From NCBI RefSeq assembly GCF_042477335.2, contig NC_091247.1:17904501-17968500 (forward strand): a DNA stretch of 64,000 bases, written 5' to 3'. A model generated the notes under the pieces. That model saw only the letters and a program-made list of their open reading frames with translations. It made no database searches and was not told the DNA's origin. This DNA comes from Ovis canadensis (lineage: Eukaryota; Chordata; Mammalia; Artiodactyla; Bovidae). The first letter of the stretch is position 1. The number at the start of each line of letters is the position of its first letter. Below are positions 22,182 through 33,324 of the stretch, piece by piece. Position numbers and translations under genes: made by a program.

Positions 22182-22190
22182 AGTCAGATC

Positions 22191-22799
22191 CTAATGGTGA
22201 GGGTCAGGGGCTACAGGTGACACACTGTGCCCCAGGAGCCAGAGAACCCCTCAGGCAGGGGCCTATGAGCCATTCAAGCAGCACACATTTCTGGAGTCTC
22301 CATTAAGCTTCATCTTCCCAAACTCAGAGCCTGGATTCTAACACTGAAAAGGCAAGCCCATCCCAACCACAGAGGTGGGGACATGGACCAAGCTTTCTCT
22401 CCCCTTCAGAACTTGAACATCCTCACTTGTCCCTGCCAAAGGCCAGAGCCCACTCCTGGCCTCAGATATCCAAGGACAAGAAAGGTCCAGTAGCTTCAGC
22501 CTTAAGTGGACACTGCACATAGTCACAAAAAAGAAAAAAAGGGCTGTGGTCTGTTGTAAGCGGACCCAACTGAGCACCTGGGGAGTCACGTGGGTCAGTG
22601 CTTCTCAGAGCCCGTGCTTGGGGCTTCTTTGGGGCCACAGGTGAGAGGGTTTCATACTCACAGAAGCCAGAGGCACTTTCCCCTCTAGGCTGTGTCCTTG
22701 GCTCTCCTCAAATGCATCATCAATCCTCCATGGATTCCCTCAGTCTCTCATTTATTTAGGTATCATAATTGATCTAATGCACTTTGCTGACAGGTAGCA
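22191..22799. other. unique sequence
   Basis: No gene or repeat confidently recognised. Confidence 0.35.
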
Positions 22800-23191
22800 T
22801 TTCTGACTCACCCCAGCTCCAGGAGCAAGCAAGGTGCCCAGGCTCAGACACGGCACCTTGCTTGGTGCAGAGGCAATCAGAGAAGATCAGAATTAAGCCT
22901 GGACATTTGCTGGAGTCTGACCTGAAAAGAGTCCAACTTTAAGCCAGATCCATAGGGATATAAGCACGGAGGTGGGTGGTGCTGGCCGGAAGTGAAGGCT
23001 CAGATGAAACTGGAGCCAGAACACAGAGCATAGGGTCCCCCAGTGACATCTGGCCACACCAGGCTCTCCAGGCCTGAACTCCTAGCTCGTTTCCATTAGC
23101 TGAGCTAATAAAGCCCTTCCCCGTCCTTTCTCTTACTCCAAGCCTGCTTTGATTAGTTGTCCTGTCACTGCCCGGGAAGAATCCTGACTAA
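22800..23191 (+). mobile_element. probable MaLR-type LTR
   Basis: The end segment AATAAAGCCCTTCCC with a downstream CCTGTCACTGCCCGGG and terminal GAATCCTGACTAACAGG has the polyadenylation-plus-terminus arrangement of mammalian MaLR LTRs. The 5' boundary is approximate. Confidence 0.5.
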
Positions 23192-23237
23192 CAGGTCACC
23201 TTCGAGGCTCAGTTCACTGCCCCTGTCTCCTCAAGGG

Positions 23238-23452
23238 GCTTCCCAGGTGGCGCTAGAGGTAAAGAATCTGCAGGCCAGTGCAGGAGACACAAGAGACTCA
23301 GGTTCAATCCCCGGGTGGGGAAGGTTCCCTGGAATAGAAAATGGCAACCCATTCCAGTTTTCTTACCTGGAAAATCCCATGGACAGAGGAGCCTGGCAGG
23401 TAACAGTCTGTAGGGTAGCAAAGAATTGCACACAGCTGAGCAACTGAGCATC
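23238..23452 (+). mobile_element. Bov-tA SINE
   Basis: Sense copy with a diverged head (GGCTTCCCAGGTGGCGCTAG, box B-like GGTTCAATCCC) and the end CACAGCTGAGCAACTGAGC. Confidence 0.88.
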
Positions 23453-23794
23453 CATCTCCTCTCTCACAAATCCTGTCACCTGGACAAGGTGATGAGAACT
23501 CACCAGCATCACTTGTGTGGGGAAGTGCAGACGCTGCGTTGCATTTTTCTCTAACCTCTCCTGGAATACATCCCAAGCACCCCAACCAGACGTGTCTGAT
23601 TCCACGTTCCCCTGTGGCTCCCACAGCCTGACTTGGTGCCGAGTATTAAATGCTCAGTAAGTAGATCCTTCTGTGTTTACAGTCCAGCCTCACCTTAGAT
23701 GCTCTGCCTTCTTTTCCAATAGAATCTTTCTGCCAAACAACCCCTATTCATCCCTGCCTTTGAAAGGCAATATTCCTCAAAACTCCCCTCTTTC
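23453..23794. other. unique sequence
   Basis: No gene recognised; AAATGCTCAGTAAGTAG at about 23648-23664 is MIR/L2-like but isolated. Confidence 0.3.
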
Positions 23795-23990
23795 TTTCAC
23801 TGTATATTTATTTGAGCACTTCCTATGTGCTGGGCATCAGCGTTGTGTTCAGGTGGCCCTGGCAGCAGTGTGACAGGGCTCTTGCCTGGCTGGAGAGGGG
23901 GACAGTCCAGGTAACAGACACATGCTATGCATGTTAGAAAGATCAAAGCAATGATGAAAGTAGGTGCCCCAAAGGGGAAGCCCCAACTCT
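23795..23990 (-). mobile_element. L2-type LINE 3' end
   Basis: Antisense L2 ending: TATTTATTTGAGCACTTCC, TATGTGCTGGGCATCAGC, then GGGGGACAGTCCAGGTAACA, in the family's normal order. Confidence 0.6.
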
Positions 23991-24809
23991 GCAACTTTGG
24001 ACCACCTGCCCCTTGGCTTCCCATGCAGAGCTCAAGGGTAAAGATGTGTGTACAGACAGGGATGTGTCAGAATTGTTTGTGTCAGGGAACAGATACTGAA
24101 ATTCATCTCTCATGGCCTCCAAGGAAGCACTGCAATGTGAAATGTCTAAACGTACAAGAAAAGGGAAATATGCCCATCACATCATAAATAAATAAATTAG
24201 TTTGACAAATGTCCATAGAATTGTCAGCTTGCTGTTAGAGGCCACAACTCATAGTTTCAACTTACACTTTCATTAGAAAGCTTATAAATGCAGGGGAAAA
24301 TGGCAGCATTATATCTTCTGAAGAATACAGCTGTGACCCCAAAAGTTTATCATCTCAGCTTCCCAGTTAACCAAGTTAAAGCAATCAGTCTTGAGAGGCT
24401 CTCTGCCCTTCTGGAAATCCTAGAGCGAAGTCACTCAACACATACTTCAGGAACACCTGTACATGCCAATTTATCTTCTTGGTGATAACGATACAAGGGT
24501 GTTTGTTGCCAGAACTCTGATCTGGTGGCAGATCAAATCAGAAAGCATTTATTGCTCACTTGCTAAGAACTGTGACGGAATTTATCATTTATGTAGAAAG
24601 CTTCTGTGCCAACAGTATAGCTCTAATATACTTACATCCTGCATCGTTTTGTTGTGTGTTTACACCGTTTGCCTACTAAACATACATAGGACTAGGCTTC
24701 TTCTTAAGGGGTCCCCCCATCCACCATCAGGCCAGATGGCAGAGGCTGGACTGACAAGCCGCCCGACTCCCAGGGTGGACAGAGTGCTCAGGCCTGGGCT
24801 ATCGGACCA
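23991..24809. other. unique sequence with a weak L2-like patch
   Basis: No gene. Positions 24425-24510 (CACTCAACACATACTTCAGG, GATAACGATACAAGGGTG) resemble an antisense L2 end at low similarity. Confidence 0.35.
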
Positions 24810-25140
24810 TTCTGTCACTCTGGCACAGCGAGTGGATTGAGGGGCAACGTGACCCAGTGCAGGTCAATTAAAACAGGACCATCAGCCTCTAGCATGCTGG
24901 AGGAGACTAGGACACAAATTTCTTTTCTCTGGTTTATCAGATCTGGGGATGGAAGGCTGAAGTCCCCTGGATCCACTGTGTGGAGAACATGCAACAAAGC
25001 ATGAAGCCACAGGCTGGGAGAGGCAAGGTCCCACAGGTTTCATTATCCATTTCTCCAGTTCCAATCATGTGAGCCAAATGGTCCAACCCTAAACTTTTCA
25101 ATGGCATGAATCAGTACATTTCCTTCTCTGGCTTAAGCTA
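24810..25140 (+). mobile_element. possible MaLR-type LTR relic
   Basis: GTGACCCAGTGCAGGTCAATT near the left and TCATGTGAGCCAAATGG with CTGGCTTAAGCTAC near the right follow an old MaLR LTR layout. Heavily diverged. Confidence 0.4.
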
Positions 25141-25178
25141 CAGAAGAGAAGTTCTGCCTTGCAATCAAAGCATCTGCA

Positions 25179-25466
25179 GACTTCTTTGGAGGCACAGTGG
25201 ATAAGAATCCACCTGCCAATGCAGGGGACACAGGTTCGATCCCTGGTCTGGGAAGATCCCACATGCCACTGAGCAGCTAAGCCCATGAGCCACAATGACT
25301 GAAGCCTGCACACCCTAGAGGCTGTGTTCCTTAGCAAGAGAAATCACTGCAGTGAGAAGTCCAAGCACTGCAAGGAAGAGTAGCCTCTGCTCACTGCAAC
25401 TAGAGAAAGCCCAAGCATAGCAACAAAGACCCAGCACAGCCAAAAATTAATTAATGCATATTTTTT
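25179..25466 (+). mobile_element. CHR-type tRNA-derived SINE
   Basis: Head GGAGGCACAGTGGATAAG with box B-like GGTTCGATCCC, followed by the characteristic tail order TCCCACATGCCACTGAGC, CACTGCAGTGAGAAGTCC, AACTAGAGAAAGCCCAAGC and AAGACCCAGCACAGCC. This tail is unlike that of Bov-tA. Flanks AAAGCATCTGCA (25167-25178) and AAAACATCTACA (25467-25478) match at 10 of 12, an aged target-site duplication. Confidence 0.88.
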
Positions 25467-25478
25467 AAAACATCTACA

Positions 25479-25849
25479 TTAACAATGTGTTTAACTTGCT
25501 TGATTCTGGGATCACTGGTTAGGGCAAGAGCCCTGTATCTTCTTCTGTATTCTCTGCTGGACCCAGCACGGTGCTCCCTGGAGGACCTGCTAGGTCCATG
25601 CTCACAGAGAGGATGGATAGCACAGGTCATGACACTGAGGAGTCACTCAATGCTATTCACCAGGCAGAATCTGCGCCTCTGCTCCAGGTGCTCCAGTAGA
25701 GGTGTCAGAGATGGGGCCAGGGGAGTCCTGATTGGAGCTGCTCCCCAACCTGGTGAGTTCTCCCCAGCATGGGTGGGCTCTGGGGAGCTAAGCTCGGATA
25801 AGACTCATAAGAGAAGGATTAAAGCAGATGGCAATTTACTAATAAACAT
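25479..25849. other. unique sequence
   Basis: Nothing recognised with confidence; the segment at 25540-25620 has weak L2-like character. Confidence 0.3.
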
Positions 25850-25935
25850 AATATAGCTGCCAGTCATTGAGCAGTTACCATGAGACAGAAACTCAGCTAC
25901 ACATTGTCACATCTTATAGCTCATCCATATTATGA
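25850..25935 (-). mobile_element. MIR/L2-type fragment
   Basis: CAGTCATTGAGCAGTTACC, then AACTCAGCTACACATTGTC and ATCTTATAGCTCATCC resemble the antisense 3' part of MIR. The next Bov-tA begins within its edge. Confidence 0.5.
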
Positions 25936-26154
25936 GCTCATGCTAAGTCATTTCAGTCGTGTCTGACTCTGAAATCTTATGGACCTTAGCCCGCCAGGCT
26001 CCTCTGTCCATGGGTTGCTCCAGGCAAAAATACTGGAGTAGGTTGCCATGCCCTCCTCCAGGGGATCGTCCTCACCCAGGAACCGAACCCTTGTCTCTTA
26101 TGTCTCTTGCATTGGAAAGCAGATTCTTTACCACAAGCTCTACCTTGGAAGCCC
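25936..26154 (-). mobile_element. Bov-tA SINE
   Basis: Antisense copy with an extra short TCTTATGTCTC segment in the tRNA-like part. ATTATGA flanks it at 25929-25935 and 26155-26161. Confidence 0.88.
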
Positions 26155-26171
26155 ATTATGACCCCAGGAAA

Positions 26172-26197
26172 GAAAACAAAACAAAACAAAACAAAAC
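26172..26197. repeat. (AAAAC)n microsatellite
   Basis: Five consecutive AAAAC units. No adjoining retroelement end in the correct orientation. Confidence 0.85.
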
Positions 26198-26668
26198 TCC
26201 TCCATCCATCTCCACTTTCAGGGAGGGTCGTGACAGGCAAGGACAGCTCCCCAATCAGACGCTGCCATCTGCTTATGCTGCCCAAGATTTAGGACCCAGC
26301 ACTTGCAAGTGCTCTTCCAAGGCCCTGAACAGTCTCCTTCCGAACTGGGGATGAGGCAGCCTCTCCAGCCCCTCTCTAGAAGCAGGCAGGTCTCCCTCTA
26401 TGAGCTGGAGAGGGTTGTGGGGGTGGACAGAGGCTTCAGGCTGCAGCCCTGTGGCCACACTGGCCAGCTCACTACAGCAAGCTGGCCCCGAGTGTGCATC
26501 CAGGCCTCGGGTCTGACTGTCGATCAGGAAGGATCTGAAGAGCAGCTGTCTGTCCTGCTGGCCTTGCTCTGTGCTAGGGGCTATCCCAGCGCACTCTTAA
26601 GGGCCAGCTGACCACAAACAATGCTTGAGCCTGGGGACTGGGGTGCAGGAACCTGACTGCACCGGACA
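26198..26668. other. unique GC-moderate sequence
   Basis: No gene or mobile element recognised. Confidence 0.35.
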
Positions 26669-26677
26669 GCTGGTAAG

Positions 26678-26679
<2 letters not shown>

Positions 26680-26709
<30 letters not shown>
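26680..26709. repeat. (TG)n microsatellite
   Basis: About 15 perfect dinucleotide units lying inside the target-site duplication of the adjoining SINE. Pure repeats of this length are often variable between individuals (inference). Confidence 0.9.
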
Positions 26710-26711
<2 letters not shown>

Positions 26712-26826
26712 GTCATTCAGTCGTGTCCAACTCTTTGCAACCCCATGGACTGTATCCTGCCAGTTTCCTCTGTCCATGGAGTTCTCCAGGCAAGAATACT
26801 TGAATGGGTTGCCATTTCCTTCTCCC
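26680..26826 (-). mobile_element. Bov-A monomer SINE with a (TG)n tail
   Basis: One A-unit (GTTAGTCATTCAGTCGTGTCC to CCATTTCCTTCTCCC) without any tRNA-like head. Its 3' tail is a TG/CA array (26680-26709). An 11-bp perfect duplication, GCTGGTAAGAT at 26669-26679 and 26827-26837, encloses the array and the SINE together, so the microsatellite arrived as the element's tail. Confidence 0.9.
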
Positions 26827-26837
26827 GCTGGTAAGAT

Positions 26838-27214
26838 AGTCTGGTGCTGGTCCAGGCCTGGAGAGGCGAGCTGCAACTCTCCCAGGCCAGCCCCAGAAGC
26901 AGTGCAAGAGAGACGTCAACACCAACTCGGAGTCTCCCAGTGGAAAGAGCCATCCCTAAGCTGCCAACGATCCGAGACATGTGTCCCTCGGCCACACCAG
27001 GAGGAAGACTGCACTCCTTTTCTACTCGCTCAGTGGAAAACAATTTTATACATTGTTTGTCCTATGAAGAGGCAATCAAGGGATACACAGCCGAACACTT
27101 GAGGGGAGAAAAGGTGTCACAGAGGTGGGTCAGGCAGCTGACTAATAATAGTAGGCTATTCTGGATCTTGTCTTGACTGTGATTATCAGGATAAAAAGTA
27201 TGGCCCGGGGAGTG
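26838..27214. other. unique sequence
   Basis: Open frames of about 110 codons continue from the SINE and show no recognisable domain. No gene supported. Confidence 0.35.
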
Positions 27215-27225
27215 AAAGCCAAGAT

Positions 27226-27391
27226 GGAGATGTCCCTGGTTGTCCAGTGGTTAAGACACAGCACTCCCACTGGAGGGGACACAAGTTCGATCCTGGTTAG
27301 GGAACTAAGATCCTGCATGCTGTGTAGTGTGGCCAAAGAAATGAAAAATAAAATAAATGGCCAGGCAGTTGTTAAAACACCGTTTAAATAA
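27226..27391 (+). mobile_element. short CHR-type SINE with perfect TSD
   Basis: ATGTCCCTGGTTGTCCAGTGG followed by box B-like AAGTTCGATCC, then TTAGGGAACTAAGATCC, TGCATGCTGTGTAGTGTGGC and an A-rich end: the short CHR form without the long tail seen at 25179. AAAGCCAAGAT flanks it at 27215-27225 and 27392-27402. Confidence 0.9.
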
Positions 27392-27402
27392 AAAGCCAAG
27401 AT

Positions 27403-29729
27403 AAACCTCATCCCATCCTCGCTGTCGGTAAGCTGTCTGTGCATAAGAGGCAAGACCAACCAGCCTACTGTTTTTCTGCCTACTCTCTCCCCTAAACCCG
27501 CTTTTACCTAGCTCAGGTAAACACATCCCTGCGCTTGTACTTTCCACACCCAGCTCTCCACTGCCAAGCCCGATGATGATTAAACAGTGACGCTATGAAA
27601 GTTGGTTAACAATTTAAAAGACTCTAAATATGAGATAATAGAGAATCACCAGATAATTGCATTCACAGTAGTACTGCAGTTTTGAAATACAAGAAGTGAA
27701 TATTTATTTTTAATCAGAAAGTCTGTTCTTTAAAAAAAAAAAAAATGCAGCATTGAATAACTGCAAGCACTCCCCAAGGATTTCAAACTCAGTAACATAT
27801 GACCTCTCTTTCTCTTTTCTTTCCCTTGCTAAAGAAATATAGTAATTATGTTGCTGCTAAATACAAACTATTCAGTATATTGTCTGGCCTCTGAAATTCA
27901 ATCAGGAGTCACTAAAAGTCACCTGCTCCCCTCTGGAAGGTCTGTTATGTTTCTACCTCCATAATGAGCAGACGTGTAAATGGAAAAGAAAAAATGTGAT
28001 AAGGTCACAGTTACACAGAATTCCTCCTCCAGGTTCTGTACTTTAGTAAATTATGGAAACGACTTTTCATCCCAGGGTTGAGATTAATGCAATAAACCCC
28101 AATCAAATATGATGTGGAGAAATCAGACATGCTGATGTTAGACAAATAAACTAAGCAAACTTTCCCTTACCAAAGAACAAAGGGGTGAAATGGCATTGAA
28201 GGAAGATTATATAACTTCTCTGTGAAACATGAATAAGATTCACCCAAGCCATTCCTCCCCAAAGGCCACGAATTCACTTTCACATGTGATGATATTCACG
28301 TTGAAACATTAAAAATGCTGTTGACACTTAGCATCCTCTATAGTTTATATAATTATATTAAACTGTTGCACTTTCTAATCAGGCTATTTTTAATTTTGAT
28401 GCAATAATGATGACAATCTACCCAAGGATCCTAACTTCATGAACTATACATAGAGAATATTCCTGAAAATTGTATCCTTAGAAGACGACATATTTAGCAC
28501 CACCTGATAGTACAAAAGAGAGATGAGAAAGGGCCTTAATATTTGAATCATGCAAAAGGAAAGTGTGATTTTTGTATATAAATGTATATATTTTACAACA
28601 GACAGCATTTTGAGAATTTCAGCATGTGGCATCAATTTTCTTTTATATAGAAACATTTTAAGAGATTTTCATGCAAAATCTACCTAAATTGTATTTATAT
28701 AGAATATAAACTTTGACTCTATGAGCAAGACAATTCATAAATCACATCACTATTTCTTCATATCAAAACATTTTATTTGATAGTCTGTTAAATTTATAAG
28801 CTCTATAAAATTACATATTTAACAAAATCTTGAATTGCTAGGAAGTATCTGCCAAGAGAGAATTTGAAAATATTACACATGTTGCAGTAGAAAATGCTTT
28901 CCAAAATTTTAATTTCTCTGTATGTAAAACACAAATATTTTTTAAACACGATGGAGACCTCCAGTTTTAATACAGAAGAGTAAAGAAGATATTTCAACGT
29001 CCTTGCAAAATGAACTTTCGAGTTAAAAAAAAAAAAAACCCAGAGGCATAAGCAACCCCAAACCATGTGGCATAAGGAATGGAGATGAAATGCAGAGGTG
29101 GTCAAACAGGAGGGAGGACCTTGTGGCTTCAGACTGTGGACAAGGCTGAGAAGGTGAAGGGCCCAAAGAAACTGGCAGGTCTAAGGGTCAAACTGAGCTT
29201 TTTTCTTGGGGGTGGGCAGAGGTGGGAAGTGGGACATTCCCATGAACGGAGTTTGGTATGAAACTCAAAAGGAAACCAGGATGTGGTGGGCCAGCTGGGA
29301 AACCAGTCAGGCCCACCATAGCTGCAGGAAGCAGTCTGTCCCTGAGGCAGGAAGCAGAAGAGAAACTTAGCATTCAGAGTTACCTCTGAATATGTCAGGT
29401 GATTTTGAAAGTGAAGTCTGAAAAGAGGGCTCTTAAACCCTAAGCCCTTTGTCTCTGAAGAACTCTTGCTAAGTGTCCATGGTCCCACTCCCCACTGTGA
29501 AATTTTGAAATTAGCTGGACCAGAAAGAATTCACTTATTTCAAATATAAGTAATGATCAAAAAGGATCCAGCATCCAGATCAATGTTTTCAAATACTGCA
29601 TAAAAAGAAAGCAAATATCCAATAAAATAAAGGAAATGCTGACCAGGAAACTGTTACTAAGAAGCTTACATTGTGATCTATAGCATATCAACTTGTGTGT
29701 TAAAAAACTGAAAAACAATCACCTTGACA
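27403..29729. other. 2.3-kb AT-rich, repeat-poor block
   Basis: No interspersed repeat is recognised across the block, the longest such AT-rich stretch in the window, apart from A-runs at about 27732-27744 and 29025-29038. Open frames are at most about 120 codons and lack domains. The part 27600-28440 is a candidate conserved non-coding element. Confidence 0.4.
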
Positions 29730-30823
29730 AAGCATGATCTCAAAGCAGATACAAGAGTTCAGGAAACCCACGGTTTTCTAACGGCAGGAGATAAAACAAG
29801 TTAGTAGAGCTCAGAAAAGATGTGGGAGACAGAAATGAAGCCATCACAGAAATGAAGCCCACGTTGATAGCAGCTCTGAAAAGTAAAGAAACAACTGAAA
29901 ATCTTGCAAAAGACACGACAATCAAGAGGCTGAGGAGTAAAATCAAAATAAAATTAAAATAACCAAAGAATTAGGACAGGTTAGGAAGAAAACGAAAGAC
30001 AAGTAAGACAAATCAAGAAACCCAACATATGGCTAATTGGTGTCCCCAGGACTGAACAAGGTTAATACATATTTTTAAATGATAGGTTAAAAAAAAAAAA
30101 AAACTTCTGGAAATAAAATGTTCTAACATGCAGACTCAAAAGACATCCAAGGGAAAATTTACAGAGTCAGGAGATACATTGAAGAAAGAGAGGAATAAAT
30201 ATATTCTATAAAATAATATAAAGGACACAGGCATAAAAATGTACACCTTGGAAATTATTGAAAGAAATATGTTTATGCATACCAAGATAATTAGGCCACC
30301 AAAAACACCAACAAGTAATTTCCAAAAGTAGAAATAATGAAACTAAAAGCCCTGACCACAACGAACAAGCTAAAAATTAACAATGAAACTAAAATGCACA
30401 CACAAACAAATCCTTACCATCTGGAAAGTTCAACACTTTCCATTCATAGTCAAAGAAAAATCAAAGCTGGAATCTTGTTACAACTAGAAAACAGCCATAA
30501 TTTTGAAAGCTATACAGTAGAACCTATGGTTCACATTTTCAGCAGGGCTCAAAAAATGCGCAGAATTTTTCATATATGTTAATACACAGAAAAAAATAGA
30601 TAAATAAATCATCCAATGAAAGGTGATAAAACATGGATAAAACCAAGAATAAAAAAGAGAAGGAATTAGTCAACATAAAATGTGAAATAGTTAAAAAACT
30701 GAAAAATAATAGTAATGATAAATCCAAGAGCTCAAATAAGTAAATAAGGAAGTTAACAGTTAATCTGCTAAATTTTAACAAATAAGAAAACACAAACACT
30801 ATATAAATGTTTTATATATATAT

Positions 30824-30944
30824 TGTGAGGTCATGAAGTCGTGCAGTCGTGTCCAACTCTCTGTGACCCCATGGACTGTAGCCCACCAGCCTCCTCCATC
30901 CATGGAATTTTCTAGGCAAGAGTACTGGAGTGGGTTGCCATTAT
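30824..30944 (-). mobile_element. Bov-A monomer SINE
   Basis: A single A-unit (GAAGTCGTGCAGTCGTGTCC to GAGTGGGTTGCCATT) inserted in TATATA-type sequence. It is separated by an AT-rich dozen bases from a second A-type SINE, suggesting two insertions into the same AT-rich target. Confidence 0.85.
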
Positions 30945-30952
30945 ATCTATAT

Positions 30953-31190
30953 ACAAGTCGTGTCCGACTTTGTGTGACCCCATAGACAGCAGCCCACCCG
31001 GCTCCCCTGTCCCTGGGATTCTCCAGACAAGAACACTGGAGTGGGTTGCCATTTCCTTCTCCAATGCATGAAAGTAAAAAACGAAAGTGAAGTCGCTCAG
31101 TTCTGTCCGACTCTAGCGAGCCCATGGACTGCAGCCTACCAGGCTCCTCCATCCACAGGGTTATCCAAGCAACAATACTGGAGTGGATAT
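30953..31190 (-). mobile_element. Bov-A2 dimeric SINE
   Basis: Two A-units joined by the diagnostic TTCTCCAATGCATGAAAGT linker. The left unit carries CATAGACAGCAGCCCACC and the right unit GACTGCAGCCTACCAGGC. It ends in TATATAAATATATACG-type sequence, leaving no clean target-site duplication. Confidence 0.9.
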
Positions 31191-31217
31191 AAATATATAC
31201 GTATATATATATATATG
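31191..31217. repeat. AT-rich simple repeat
   Basis: TATA-type dinucleotide run with a central TACGTA, adjoining the Bov-A2. Probably the pre-existing AT target. Confidence 0.7.
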
Positions 31218-31442
31218 AATGATTTTAGGAATCATGCAAGATCACTTCTCTATGTGGCTTTAATGATGAATTTGAGTTGAAATATTTTCTGGAATATATA
31301 AATCACTAAAATTCACAACAAAGAAATTAAGAATTCAGATTAGATCAATTACTCAGGAGGAAATGGAAAAAATTATTAAAGTGCTAACATCCCCCAAAAG
31401 CAGTGATCTTAGACGATTTGATAATAGATACCTACCAATACT

Positions 31443-31655
31443 TGGCTGTTGTTGTTTAGTCGCCCAGTCATGTCCAACTCTTTTGACTGCATGGACTGTA
31501 GCCCACCAGGTTACTCTGTCCATGGGATTTCCCAGGCAAGAATACTGGAGTGGGTTGCATTTCCTTCTCCAGGGGATCTTCCTGACATAGGGATCGAACT
31601 CGTGTCTCCTGCTTGGTAGGCAGATTCTTAACCACTGAGCCAACCAGGAACCCCC
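31443..31655 (-). mobile_element. Bov-tA SINE
   Basis: Antisense copy with (TTG)-type tail (GGCTGTTGTTGTTTAGTCGC) and head end AGCCAACCAGGAACCCCC. Inserted in the ancient L1; the L1 text resumes on the right with CATCAAACCCTTAAG. Confidence 0.9.
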
Positions 31656-32020
31656 ATCAAACCCTTAAGAAACAGATTAACTCTAGTTCTTTCAAACTAT
31701 TCTAGATCATGGGAAAAACAATGGAGGCTGGTAATGCTTTTTTTTTCCTCCTTCAGGCTAGCAGAATATTGAGAACAATAAGAGCAAAGAGGACATGAGA
31801 AAGAGTTCTAAAAAGCAATTCAAAATATTCAAAGAAAAATATGCAACAACCAAGTAACATCAATCTCAAAATGCAAGAAGAGTTAAAATTCATCACTGAT
31901 TTTTACAACTATCATATGAATATATGAAAAGAAAACAAATCAAATGATCATCTCCATGTATTATAAAGAAGCATTTTATATATGTTAACATCTCTTTTTA
32001 ATAAATATTCTTAAATATAG

Positions 32021-32228
32021 TGAAGGGCTTCCCAGTGGCTCAGTGGTAAGGAATCCAATGCCAAGCAGGAGACTTGGGTTCGATCCCTGGGTTGGGAAGA
32101 TCCTCTTGAGTAGGAAATGGCAACTTGCTCCAGTATTCTTGCCTGGAAAATTCCATGTACAGAGGAGGCTGCTGGGCTACAGTCCGTGTGGTCACAAAAG
32201 AGTCAGACACTACTTAGCAACTAAAAAC
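32021..32228 (+). mobile_element. Bov-tA SINE with 8-bp TSD
   Basis: Sense copy, GGGCTTCCCAGTGGCTCAG to ACACTACTTAGCAACTAA. AAATATAG flanks at 32013-32020 and 32229-32236. Confidence 0.88.
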
Positions 32229-32236
32229 AAATATAG

Positions 32237-33324
32237 GAAAAGGTGGATGATTTCTCAGTATGATATAAAGATATAACAACTATTGAAATAATGTTATTAA
32301 GTACATGTATTTGTGTATTTAGTTTGTGTGTGTGTGTTAATCCAAGTTAGTAATATGTTTAATGACGGAAACTAGTAGCTTCCAATTCAGTCAAGAAAAA
32401 GAAAAGAATGCCCATGACTCCAACTGTCAACCTTTTTCTGGCAGTAGTACTCCATCAAATCTGATGAAAGAAATACAAATGAAGTATAAAAACAAAAAAG
32501 AGGAATTCAAATCTCACGACCTTTAAGCTGGAAAATAAAAAGGAATCATTGAAAAGTTATCGCAAACAATAATTTTGTAAGATACAAATTTTATGTAGAG
32601 ACATCATTGCTTTTATAAGTGATGACTAGCTTGATAAGATTCTATATAGTACTTTGGGCCAAATTCATATTGAACTTCGGCTTACAGTCTTAAGTAAAAA
32701 TAGCAAAGTCTACAGTCTTGAATAAAAATAGCAAAGTCCTGAACTACTTACCCATAGTAAGTTACCATTTGTGTCTCACTCCCTCCCAAAAATAAACTAC
32801 ATAGACACATAGGCTAATATACACATAGACTATCTCTAGAAGGTTACACAAGACCTACTGCAATCGTGTCTGAGGGAGGGGATTTGACGACTGGAAATCG
32901 GGAATGAAAGAGAAACTCCTTTTCACCATATTCTATTCGTAGTTTCGTATGTTGTATCATGGGCATATAACTATCCACAATATAAATAAAATCTATTTTA
33001 ATCAATATGAAAAGAATGTCTTCTCACTGGCAGTGCATCTCATTTCACGGTTAGTTCTTAAGAATCCTTATCTTTGCAGCCTTAAAAAAGCTCATAAAAA
33101 TTCTGTCTCAAAACTCACATCTCATAACTGTTGAGAAAAAAACAATAACTGTTCTTCTCTTTTTAACAACATTTAGAGTTGTTTTAAACAGAAACACAGA
33201 GTGCCGTCTATTTTGGTGTTCTTTTTGACCACAAAGCACTTTAGCATCATAATTGTGCGATGGTCTTATCCATTTTGGAGCATTTTGCCTTGTTTGGGAA
33301 AGGAGATTGGTAGTCTGCACATCA
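32237..33324. other. 1.1-kb AT-rich unique stretch
   Basis: No gene recognised. A short TG run lies at 32325-32337 and a 28-bp tandem duplication at 32683-32738. Part may be further eroded L1 sequence. Confidence 0.35.
32683..32738 (+). repeat. 28-bp tandem duplication
   Basis: TACAGTCTTAAGTAAAAATA plus GCAAAGTC (32683-32710) is followed directly by a second copy (32711-32738) differing at two bases. Confidence 0.9.

Larger units (their letters stand above)
29730..32020 (+). mobile_element. ancient LINE-1 (L1M/HAL1-like) body, interrupted by SINEs
   Basis: A-rich + strand sequence that follows an old L1. 29740-29990 resembles an ORF1-type region (GAAATGAAGCCATCACAG). 30330-30780 resembles the ORF2 region between endonuclease and reverse transcriptase (TCTGGAAAGTTCAACAC, CATAGTCAAAGAAAAATC). 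31330-31440 and 31655-31960 resemble the reverse-transcriptase region (CAAACCCTTAAGAAACAG, TTCAAACTATTCTAGATC). All frames are broken. Bov-A, Bov-A2 and Bov-tA copies interrupt it. Confidence 0.5.
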
